This document shows, piece after piece, positions 33,785 through 40,766 of a DNA stretch of 64,000 nucleotides (position 1 is the first letter of the stretch; each line of letters opens with the position of its first letter). The stretch lies in contig CAVODE010000001.1 in NCBI GenBank assembly GCA_963694535.1, forward strand, positions 29,388-93,387. The letters are read 5' to 3'. The position numbers were made by a program, and so were the translations under genes. Source of the stretch: UBA2979 sp963694535 (GTDB lineage: Bacteria; Chloroflexota; Dehalococcoidia; UBA2979). The notes beneath the pieces are model-generated. The model saw only the letters and a list, made by a program, of their open reading frames with translations, ran no database searches and had not been told where the DNA came from.

Positions 33785-35366
33785 TAATTTTTCGGCTGGT
33801 TGGGATGGACCCAGTGGGTCCGCTTGCCCATCCTTCAAGTACGGCCGAAAACTTACCGGCTTCTGCTCCAGCCACCATTATATGGATATTTTCGTTGCTG
33901 CGAAATTTAGGGATCATTTTATTTAGTTCTTCTTCGGACGCATTAGCAAATTGGTTGGGATCTAGTCCAGCTCCTATTTCTTCATTTCTTAACAGCGATC
34001 TCACAGATCGTTGCGTAATTTTCTGGATTCGGTCTCTAATTTGTTCTTTTGACCAACCATCCTCCCAGATTGTGGCCACATGTTCTGGACATAGTACGAG
34101 CATCGAATCACCATAATTGTGAGAGTTAGGATGATGGTTGGCTTCCATTCGAACACCGAGGGAGCCTACTAATGATTTAGCGGTTCTCGACGTTTGATCG
34201 ATTGCCACTCCGATACCGGTCATTGCGAAAGCAGTCACTACCGATTCATCTTTATTGAAGCCTCGTTCCACGTGGAGAGGATCCCATGGACTGATTTCTT
34301 CCCACTCCGCAAAGCAGGTTGAATACCGCATAGGCGATCCCTGAGTAGATCGTTCAGTCTCGCCTGGCCTTTGGCCACCGACATTTCTGAGTATCAGTCT
34401 CACCGCACGCCCGATTGCAGCGTTAGCTCTGTTCCCTTGGCCTAGAGCGTTCAGTCCCATATTCATTCCGATTCGTTGTCGAATCGGCCCATTGACCACC
34501 AGCACAGGAGTGGCACCCATAGTGGTAGCGCCGACCCCGTGTGCATTGAATTCTTCATTACACACAGCTTCTACCGCTGCAATAACTACTGGGAGATATT
34601 CAGGTAGGCAGCCTGCCATTACCGAATTTATTGCTATTTTTTCAACGGTCACCGGAGCCAAGTTAGGAGGCACAATTGCCACAGTATCTTGTGAATCTCT
34701 TTTTGTTCCATCTAGCATTCGAATGACACGCTCAGGGGTGGGGGGGATGACAGGCAGTCCATCGGTCAGGCCTTGTTGATACATAAATTCATGGACATCG
34801 TCGTGAAGTGCAACTTCGACCCTGCGCGCCCTGATTGGCGATCCTTCTGACTCGGCTTTCAGTCGTTCAAAAATCCCAGGCTCCAGAGATTTTGAGCCAC
34901 ATCCAGGTCTTGATTCAGGATATATATCCCAGTCAATTTCCGGCATAGTACTTTTATTTATCTTGGCTAAGTCCTCGAATAAACTTTTCCAGTCGTCTCG
35001 TCCAAAACCCACAAATGTGCGAGTCGGAGTTCCATCAGGAGTTGCTAGGACTAAAGTGGGGACAGTTTCGATTTCATATGCGTACGAGGTATTTAGCGTG
35101 GACTCATCCAGAAAAGGTAGTGTCATCGAATATTCCTCTGTGAGGACCAGGTCATCATCTCCATTTTGCGCCAACGCAACGATATCGACTCCGTCACTGA
35201 ATTCTTCGAATGCCTTTTGCAGTAGGGGCATGGAAATTCTTGTTGTTGGACAATCTTCCTTAACAAAACAAAGCAGGGTTGGCCTTCCCGAAGGAAAGGA
35301 GTAAGCATTTTGTGTTCTCGTAGCACCAGCCGTTGGCAAAGAAAATGAAGGCAGTTGGGTGGGCAT
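33777..35366 (-). CDS. Thioredoxin-like domain fused to a large UGSC-associated domain
   Basis: 529-residue protein of two parts. Residues 1-150 look like a TlpA/AhpC-type thioredoxin fold: RPTLLCFVKEDCPTTRISMPLL has a lone Cys39 where CxxC would begin (C-P-T-T), and a cis-proline in VPTLVLATPDG. Residues 170-529 form a domain I do not recognise, with PVIPPTPERVIRML, NSVMAGCLPEYLPVVIAA and VNGPIRQRIGMNMGLNALG, which look like a conserved catalytic or cofactor site. There is no signal peptide. It overlaps the UGSC gene by 8 nt, so the two products are made together and may form a complex. Function unknown. Confidence 0.85.
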   Translation of the reverse strand: MPTQLPSFSLPTAGATRTQNAYSFPSGRPTLLCFVKEDCPTTRISMPLLQKAFEEFSDGVDIVALAQNGDDDLVLTEEYSMTLPFLDESTLNTSYAYEIETVPTLVLATPDGTPTRTFVGFGRDDWKSLFEDLAKINKSTMPEIDWDIYPESRPGCGSKSLEPGIFERLKAESEGSPIRARRVEVALHDDVHEFMYQQGLTDGLPVIPPTPERVIRMLDGTKRDSQDTVAIVPPNLAPVTVEKIAINSVMAGCLPEYLPVVIAAVEAVCNEEFNAHGVGATTMGATPVLVVNGPIRQRIGMNMGLNALGQGNRANAAIGRAVRLILRNVGGQRPGETERSTQGSPMRYSTCFAEWEEISPWDPLHVERGFNKDESVVTAFAMTGIGVAIDQTSRTAKSLVGSLGVRMEANHHPNSHNYGDSMLVLCPEHVATIWEDGWSKEQIRDRIQKITQRSVRSLLRNEEIGAGLDPNQFANASEEELNKMIPKFRSNENIHIMVAGAEAGKFSAVLEGWASGPTGSIPTSRKIND

Positions 35367-35385
35367 TGGATTATATCTTTCTCTG

Positions 35386-35766
35386 TTAGTACAGCTCTAG
35401 TGTTGAAGTATCTATATTAAAATATCCTATCGCGATTATAAACAAAATTAGCAATGCGACAAGTCTTTTCTTGCCGGACTTGGTTCCATGTTTTTGCATA
35501 ATTCTTTTCACAGAACGAACATCACTTTTTCCTAGAGCAAACCATTCCCCATGAATCCGCATTTCCGCGCAATATCTATGAAGATATCGCTCGAGTTCTT
35601 TAGGATTTTTCGTCTTAGTGATTTTCACTAACCTTAATAACACTGGCGATCCAGTTTGCAAGTTCGAAAAGCGTGTTTTGGGATTAATCGTTCGACCAAT
35701 TTTAAAGAGATCCTTGCCGGCTTCTCTTGGTCCTTGAATAAGATAAACGTAACCGTGTTGGGCCAT
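35386..35766 (-). CDS. GIY-YIG (T5orf172/MUG113-type) protein with C-terminal membrane helix
   Basis: 126-residue protein. The N-terminal 95 residues resemble the T5orf172/MUG113 branch of the GIY-YIG nuclease fold: GYVYLIQ stands in the GIY position, KIGRTINPKTRFSNLQTGSP in the YIG/Arg helix, and ELERYLHRYCAEMRIHGEWF carries the acidic/His region. A hydrophobic segment LVALLILFIIAIGYFN at about 103-118 predicts a membrane anchor, unusual for a nuclease. It sits 19 nt downstream of the thioredoxin-fusion gene's start on the same strand, without obvious functional link. Possible phage-derived origin; activity unproven. Confidence 0.75.
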   Translation of the reverse strand: MAQHGYVYLIQGPREAGKDLFKIGRTINPKTRFSNLQTGSPVLLRLVKITKTKNPKELERYLHRYCAEMRIHGEWFALGKSDVRSVKRIMQKHGTKSGKKRLVALLILFIIAIGYFNIDTSTLELY

Positions 35767-35860
35767 TCATCTATTTTAAGTCTTTCTGATGCTGTGATTG
35801 TCTTTGACTCGTGATAGGCTCCTTCCATTAGCCAAAATGTAGAATAAAGAGGTATCTAGT

Positions 35861-36661
35861 ATGGGCATTCTTGATGAGTTTGATTTAACAGGTCAAGCGG
35901 CAATTATTACTGGCGCGGGAACCGGTCTGGGACGTGAAATGGCCTTGTCTCTGGCCGATGCAGGTTGCGACATTGTGGGTGTGGGTCGACGGCCTGAACC
36001 TATTGAAAGTGTTGGTGATGAGATACGTTCGCGCGGCAGGAGGTACTTTGGAATCCCTGGCGGCGACGTCACAAATTCAACCAGAGTGAATGAAATAGTT
36101 GCTGAGGCTATTCAAGAAATGGGCCGTATAACCTTAATGATCAATAATGCTGGACTGGGTGGCTCTGGGCGCGGGAAAACACTCCCTGAGCTCACTGACG
36201 AGGACTGGCACAGTGGGATCGAAAGCAATTTATATTCAGCATTTTATTGCTCTAGGGCGATCATTCCTCATTATTTAGACAATGGTGGTGGGAGAGTAAT
36301 CAACGTCACTTCTGGATGGGGTTATCGAGGGGGGCGTAATAATTTTATGTATCCGATTGCAAAGGGTGGTGTCATCCAGTTAACAAAGGCACTTGCAATG
36401 ACTTATGCAAGGGATAACATTCGCGCTTCATGTATTGCTCCGGGCCTATTTCCTAAAACTGACGATGAGGCAATGCTCGAACAATTAGGGAGTAGACAAC
36501 CAGCTGGTCGTATCGGATTCATGCCAGAGATGGGACCATTAGCCGTATTTTTAGCGTCGACTGCATCAGATTATCTCAGTGGAGAAACAATTTTAATGGA
36601 CGGTGGTTCTATAGCAGCTGGCCTCACACCAGCTGGAATTATTCCACAGTCTGAATCGTAA
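35861..36661 (+). CDS. Short-chain dehydrogenase/reductase (canonical member of a paired SDR)
   Basis: 266-residue classical SDR. The cofactor motif is TGAGTGLGREMA (TGxxxGxG), the structural motif is NNAGLGG, and the catalytic Ser-Tyr-Lys is SGWGYRG followed by MYPIAKGG (YxxxK). The C-terminal MDGGSIAAGLTPAG matches the SDR at 62100 (IDGGGLAGGLGPTG), so these are paralogues. GAGG precedes the ATG. The partner gene starts 18 nt downstream and encodes a degenerate SDR, the same order as at 62100-63711. Likely oxidises or reduces a hydroxyl/carbonyl group using NAD(P); substrate unknown. Confidence 0.92.
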   Translation: MGILDEFDLTGQAAIITGAGTGLGREMALSLADAGCDIVGVGRRPEPIESVGDEIRSRGRRYFGIPGGDVTNSTRVNEIVAEAIQEMGRITLMINNAGLGGSGRGKTLPELTDEDWHSGIESNLYSAFYCSRAIIPHYLDNGGGRVINVTSGWGYRGGRNNFMYPIAKGGVIQLTKALAMTYARDNIRASCIAPGLFPKTDDEAMLEQLGSRQPAGRIGFMPEMGPLAVFLASTASDYLSGETILMDGGSIAAGLTPAGIIPQSES

Positions 36662-36679
36662 GTTATTGGAGAGAATTTT

Positions 36680-37528
36680 ATGAGTAATCAAGTATTTCCT
36701 ATTACACCGGAAGGTGAAAAGAATCCATATTTTCAAAAGCGATATTTCGATCTATCTGGGAAACACGCACTAGTAGGTGGAGCTACGACTCCACTGGCGA
36801 GGGCACTAGCTGTGGCATTAGCGGAAGCAGGCGCGAGAGTCTCAGTGACGACGTTGAGCACTGATAAGACTGAAGAAGTCGAAGCAAATTCGATATTGAA
36901 CGAATGCTGGGCAGCATCTGGTCTTGAGGGGACGTGTCTCACGTTAGATTTGACGGACGTTGCCCGAGTTGAATCGTCTATTAGTGATTTGGAGGAGGCA
37001 TTGGGGCCTCTCGATATCCTTGTCAATGGTGCTCATTTTGCCAACATTAAACCGGTGCTTGATGCAACTCTCGTTGAGTGGAATCAGGAATTGAGCAGGA
37101 ATGCCACATCCGTGTTTGTGGCGAGCCAGGTTATCGGTCAACGCATGGTTGCCAGAGGCAAGGGTCGAATAATTAATCTTGTATCTAATTTACATGATCG
37201 TGGAATTCCGAACTGCGCTATTTTTGGTGCATCTCAGGGGGCTGTACTAGGATTCACCAAATCATTGGGAATCGAGTGGGGGAGCGGCGATCCGTTAACT
37301 AAGGACCGAGTGACTGTGAACGCACTTGGAATTGGTTTCTATGAAGACACGCCAGGCCCTCAAAATGATACAGATCTATCATCGGTGCTTGAGAAATATA
37401 TTCCCTTGCGCCGACTGGGAACTCCTGCCGATTTACGAGGCGCCGTCGTGTATCTGGCTTCGGACGAGGCAGAGTACGTCAACGCTGAATTACTTGTTGT
37501 TGACGGCTCCATTGTGAACCATGCCTAA
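36680..37528 (+). CDS. Degenerate SDR-fold protein (predicted non-catalytic partner)
   Basis: 282-residue SDR-fold protein lacking key residues. The Rossmann motif is replaced by VGGATTPLARAL at about residues 32-43, the NNAG motif by NGAHF, and the YxxxK site by F182-GAS-Q186, although the preceding Ser169 and the C-terminal VYLASDEAEYVNAELLVVDG are kept. It has an N-terminal extension of about 22 residues. It follows a canonical SDR by 18 nt with its own GGAG site. Precedents exist in which an inactive SDR subunit pairs with an active one (for example BbsC with BbsD). A hetero-oligomer is my inference. Confidence 0.8.
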   Translation: MSNQVFPITPEGEKNPYFQKRYFDLSGKHALVGGATTPLARALAVALAEAGARVSVTTLSTDKTEEVEANSILNECWAASGLEGTCLTLDLTDVARVESSISDLEEALGPLDILVNGAHFANIKPVLDATLVEWNQELSRNATSVFVASQVIGQRMVARGKGRIINLVSNLHDRGIPNCAIFGASQGAVLGFTKSLGIEWGSGDPLTKDRVTVNALGIGFYEDTPGPQNDTDLSSVLEKYIPLRRLGTPADLRGAVVYLASDEAEYVNAELLVVDGSIVNHA

Positions 37529-37573
37529 CTACTAACTTGAGACTACGGTGTAAAATGGCTTAAATTGGATCGT

Positions 37574-39226
37574 ATGACGATAGATAAATTTTATGTTTTG
37601 GTGTCTTCGTTTTTTTTGACTGCTCTTTTAATTTTTGCTATGGCTTGTTCACAAGATTCTATAGCCGAGGTGCAGGAGAATAATGTCGTAGCGACCACCG
37701 AAGCGACCACCGAAGCGACCACCGAAGCGACCACCGAAGCGACCACCGAAGCGACCACCGAAGCGACGGTACGAACGCTTAGAATTGCTGTACCGAGCAA
37801 GTTTTTATCGGAAGTAAGTACTGATCTTTTACTGGAAGAAATATTTTTACGTAAGTTATACGTTGGACTTTCGAGAATTGAACCATCGGGCCGACTGCGG
37901 CCTGAAATGATTATGGTGCTACCGAGCAAAGAGAACGAGGGTATCTCTTCTGATGGATTGACTTATACGTTTCTTTTGGCTCAAGACTTGAAGTGGTCTA
38001 ACGAGGAGCCAGTGACCGCTCAACAAATTCTCGACACGTTAAATAGCTACGATACCGTTAAAGAGACTAAACCAGGGTTACTGGAACTCTTTAGCAATAT
38101 TGACTTAGAACAGAGCATCGTTTTAGATGATCGAACGTTAGTGCTTAAGCTCAGAGAGTCGAGCTCGGAGTTCTTGACGCTTTCAGCTCTTCTTCCATTT
38201 TTTCCGATTCGCAGTGGGTCTTCAGACGGAGGAACTTATTTTTTTTCTAATGGCCCGTTCAAAATTAGCTCATGGGAAGATAGTAGGGTCACGTTAGTGT
38301 CTAACGACCAGTGGATCGATCAGATTGGTAATATTGCTGCACATGAGATTCAGGAGCTTGAATTTGTAGGTTATGACAGTTTCAGTGACGCTACCGAAGG
38401 CTTTTTGAACGGCGAAGTTGATGTTGTTAACCTAATCGCATCTCAACTATCTTCTGATTTCCAGATTCCCTCTGAAGGTGAAATTTCTGTAAAAACTAGA
38501 CACATCACGTATGGCGTGTTTGTAAATAGCGAATCAATGTTTTTTTCCCAAGTCGATTCACGGAAAGCACTAGCCCTGAATCTTAATAAACGAGAACTTC
38601 TAGATATGCTTTCAGTAGAAATCCAGAGAGGTCACTCCTATACGAATTCATGGATTCCGGAGGGTATTAGTGGCAGTGACAATTCGGCTGGCTTAGCGCT
38701 CTCTGGATCGAAAGAGCTAGCCACAGACTACTGGGCAAGAGGAAAAAATGCTGAAGGCATTAATGTCGAATTGCTTTATTCCTTGGAAAATCCCCTCCAC
38801 GCAGAGCTTGCGGTCGAGCTCAAGAAGTTATGGGAGCAAAAGTTACCTCTTCAAATAAACTTGAGACCAGAAAATGCAGAAGAATATTTTGCTGATTTAA
38901 AAACTGGGCGTTATCAATTAGCGATTGGTGGTTGGCAGGCTGATTATCCAAGTGCAGCAAACTGGTTGCACCCATTTGCGACTGATTCTGATGAAAATTT
39001 TTTAAATTTTTCGGACGATAAGTATGATTCTTTTCTGCAGTCTGCTGATATGGCGAATAACAGGGACGAGCGGCTTTCTGAATATGCCAAGGCTCATAAC
39101 TATCTCATTGAGCAAGGCGTGATTATCCCGATACTGCATCCTGTTTCACTTGCGCTTGTTCGCTCAGAATTCAGCGCCGCAGTAAATACTATGTTTGATT
39201 TCCAAGGGACGTGGACCTTTGATTGA
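37574..39226 (+). CDS. Family 5 (peptide/nickel-type) solute-binding lipoprotein
   Basis: 550-residue extracytoplasmic substrate-binding protein. A signal peptide ends in a lipobox-like AMAC (Cys25). A linker of six Ala-Thr-Thr-Glu repeats (residues 40-63, DNA repeat at 37691-37762) follows. The SBP_bac_5 domain then shows ILDTLNSYDTVK, the FSNGPFKISSWEDSRVTL core, SRKALALNLNKRELLDML, and QLAIGGWQADYPSAANWLHP in the C-terminal lobe. No permease or ATPase gene is adjacent; the nearest compatible permeases are DppBC-like at 58531-60464. ATG 37574 is preferred to TTG 37565 because the signal peptide begins there. Substrate unknown. Confidence 0.87.
   Translation: MTIDKFYVLVSSFFLTALLIFAMACSQDSIAEVQENNVVATTEATTEATTEATTEATTEATTEATVRTLRIAVPSKFLSEVSTDLLLEEIFLRKLYVGLSRIEPSGRLRPEMIMVLPSKENEGISSDGLTYTFLLAQDLKWSNEEPVTAQQILDTLNSYDTVKETKPGLLELFSNIDLEQSIVLDDRTLVLKLRESSSEFLTLSALLPFFPIRSGSSDGGTYFFSNGPFKISSWEDSRVTLVSNDQWIDQIGNIAAHEIQELEFVGYDSFSDATEGFLNGEVDVVNLIASQLSSDFQIPSEGEISVKTRHITYGVFVNSESMFFSQVDSRKALALNLNKRELLDMLSVEIQRGHSYTNSWIPEGISGSDNSAGLALSGSKELATDYWARGKNAEGINVELLYSLENPLHAELAVELKKLWEQKLPLQINLRPENAEEYFADLKTGRYQLAIGGWQADYPSAANWLHPFATDSDENFLNFSDDKYDSFLQSADMANNRDERLSEYAKAHNYLIEQGVIIPILHPVSLALVRSEFSAAVNTMFDFQGTWTFD
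37691..37762 (+). repeat. Six tandem 12-bp repeats within a coding linker
   Basis: Unit GCGACCACCGAA is repeated six times without a mismatch, with a partial seventh copy (GCGAC) after it. It encodes Ala-Thr-Thr-Glu units between the lipid anchor and the binding domain. Perfect DNA identity suggests recent slippage expansion; length probably varies among strains without shifting the frame. Confidence 0.95.
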
Positions 39227-39236
39227 TGTTTGTGGC

Positions 39237-39851
39237 TCAAATATGATTTTTCACAAAGTCTAGAATGAGCTTCGTGGCTGATTTAGATACTTGTCTTAGA
39301 GAATGAGTACCACCCTCCAGTATCGCGAGCTCGCACGGAGTTGAGGTCATTTCATAAAGCATTATTGAACACGTGACTGGAAGTCTTGTGTCTGAATCAC
39401 CATGGATTAGAAGCACTGGGGTATCAACCAACGACGTGATATTCATTGCACCTGCTGTCTGGGATGCGAGGCCGATAACTCCTCGAATGTTGTGGTTTTT
39501 AGCAGCAGTTTCAATAGCCACTGCGCCGCCAAATGAGTGACCAACTATCAGAATTTTTTCATAACCTTGTGACATCAACCACGAAGTAGCTTGTTGAGCG
39601 TCGTATGCGCCTTGTTCGACGTCGTTCGGGAACTGATGAATTCTGTAATCTACTCGGAGCACTCCAATTTGTAATGGGATAAATAATTTGGACAGAGCTT
39701 CATAAATGTCAGATGGACCCATGAATCCGCCATCGGCTCCACCAATAAAAAGAACCGCGGTATGTAGTTCATTTATTTCAGCTGCTTGCCAGACGCAAGA
39801 TATGTTTCCGCGCTCGGATTCGATTATGAGTGGAGTCTTTATTTCAGTCAT
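39237..39851 (-). CDS. Alpha/beta hydrolase (dienelactone hydrolase-like)
   Basis: 204-residue small alpha/beta hydrolase. The nucleophile elbow is VGHSFGGAVA (Ser about 107), the acid is in LIHGDSDTRLPV, and the His is in EGGTHSLRQ. Oxyanion-side motif GGADGGF is near residue 35. The short length and lack of a cap are like dienelactone hydrolase/YcjY-type proteins. No signal peptide. It is convergent with the solute-binding protein gene, 10 nt apart, and divergent from the SDR at 39971. Substrate unknown; carboxylesters are likely. Confidence 0.87.
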   Translation of the reverse strand: MTEIKTPLIIESERGNISCVWQAAEINELHTAVLFIGGADGGFMGPSDIYEALSKLFIPLQIGVLRVDYRIHQFPNDVEQGAYDAQQATSWLMSQGYEKILIVGHSFGGAVAIETAAKNHNIRGVIGLASQTAGAMNITSLVDTPVLLIHGDSDTRLPVTCSIMLYEMTSTPCELAILEGGTHSLRQVSKSATKLILDFVKNHI

Positions 39852-39970
39852 ATTTAAAAAAATTCATAAGTTTTCAAGTTCGTATTTTATGGTTAACCTA
39901 AACAGGTTTCTCAGGTCGGAGTATAGTGCGCCTGTGGCGACGAATAAAAGAAAAAAGGTTGGAGATACTT

Positions 39971-40744
39971 ATGAATAGATATGATGGAATGAGCGCGTTG
40001 GTGACCGGTGCTGGGTCAGGGATTGGTCGTGCGATGGCGCTCCGATTAGCAGATGAAGGCTGCGCAGTTCTTTGTGCAGATATCGATCAGGACGGCACTG
40101 AGAGCACTGCTGCAAAAGTACTTGAGCATGGTGGTAAATCAGCCGCAGTGGTATTGGACGTGACAGATTCTGATGCAGTGAAGGATGCATTGGAAAGAAC
40201 AATCTCTGAATTCGGATCTATTGATGTACTTATGAATAATGCTGGAGTAGGTGGTGGTGCAGGCTGGGATCAGACGATTGCAGTGAACCTTAGTGGGGTC
40301 TACTACGGACTACTGCATGGTTGCAAGATGATGGCCGAGAGAGGCGGTGGTTCGATCGTGAACACAGCGTCAGTGGCTGGCCTCAATGGGTTAGTTGGGG
40401 GTTCGGGTGCAGTAAAACCTGCCGACATTAATCCCAGCGATGGTCCCGGGGCGTACACGGCAGCTAAGCATGGGGTCGTGGGTCTTACTCGCCAATTTGC
40501 AGTGATATACGGTAAGCAGAATGTCCGAGTGAACGCATTGTGCCCAGGTTACATTTTTACACCGATGACGGCAGGTATGCGTGATCGTGAAGGCGGCCAA
40601 GAATTTTTAGAGAGCTTGCATCCGATGGGGCGGCTAGGTGAGCCGGAGGAAATAGCCTCCGCTGCAGCTTTCCTCGCAAGTTCAGACGCATCTTTTGTGA
40701 CCGGAGTTGCTCTGCCTATTGATGGCGGATACACGGCTCGATAG
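39971..40744 (+). CDS. Short-chain dehydrogenase/reductase
   Basis: 257-residue classical SDR. The cofactor motif is TGAGSGIGRAMA, followed by NNAGVGGG, catalytic Ser in VNTASVAG and AYTAAKHGVVG (YxxxK intact). The C-terminus GVALPIDGGYTAR is standard. The ATG at 39971 has GGAG 6 nt upstream; an in-frame upstream start at 39926 lacks support. An insertion (GGSGAVKPADINPSDGPG, about residues 140-157) between the Ser and the Tyr is longer than usual. It leads a plus-strand run with the double CoA transferase, a TPP lyase-like enzyme and a serine hydrolase. Likely acts on a hydroxyacyl intermediate; this is inference from context. Confidence 0.92.
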   Translation: MNRYDGMSALVTGAGSGIGRAMALRLADEGCAVLCADIDQDGTESTAAKVLEHGGKSAAVVLDVTDSDAVKDALERTISEFGSIDVLMNNAGVGGGAGWDQTIAVNLSGVYYGLLHGCKMMAERGGGSIVNTASVAGLNGLVGGSGAVKPADINPSDGPGAYTAAKHGVVGLTRQFAVIYGKQNVRVNALCPGYIFTPMTAGMRDREGGQEFLESLHPMGRLGEPEEIASAAAFLASSDASFVTGVALPIDGGYTAR

Positions 40745-40766
40745 CCGTTGGACACGGGACGTCGGT

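Noticed and set aside
37691..37762. CRISPR array or mobile-element repeat
   Set aside because: Units are 12 bp, directly adjacent with no spacers, and inside a coding linker in frame.
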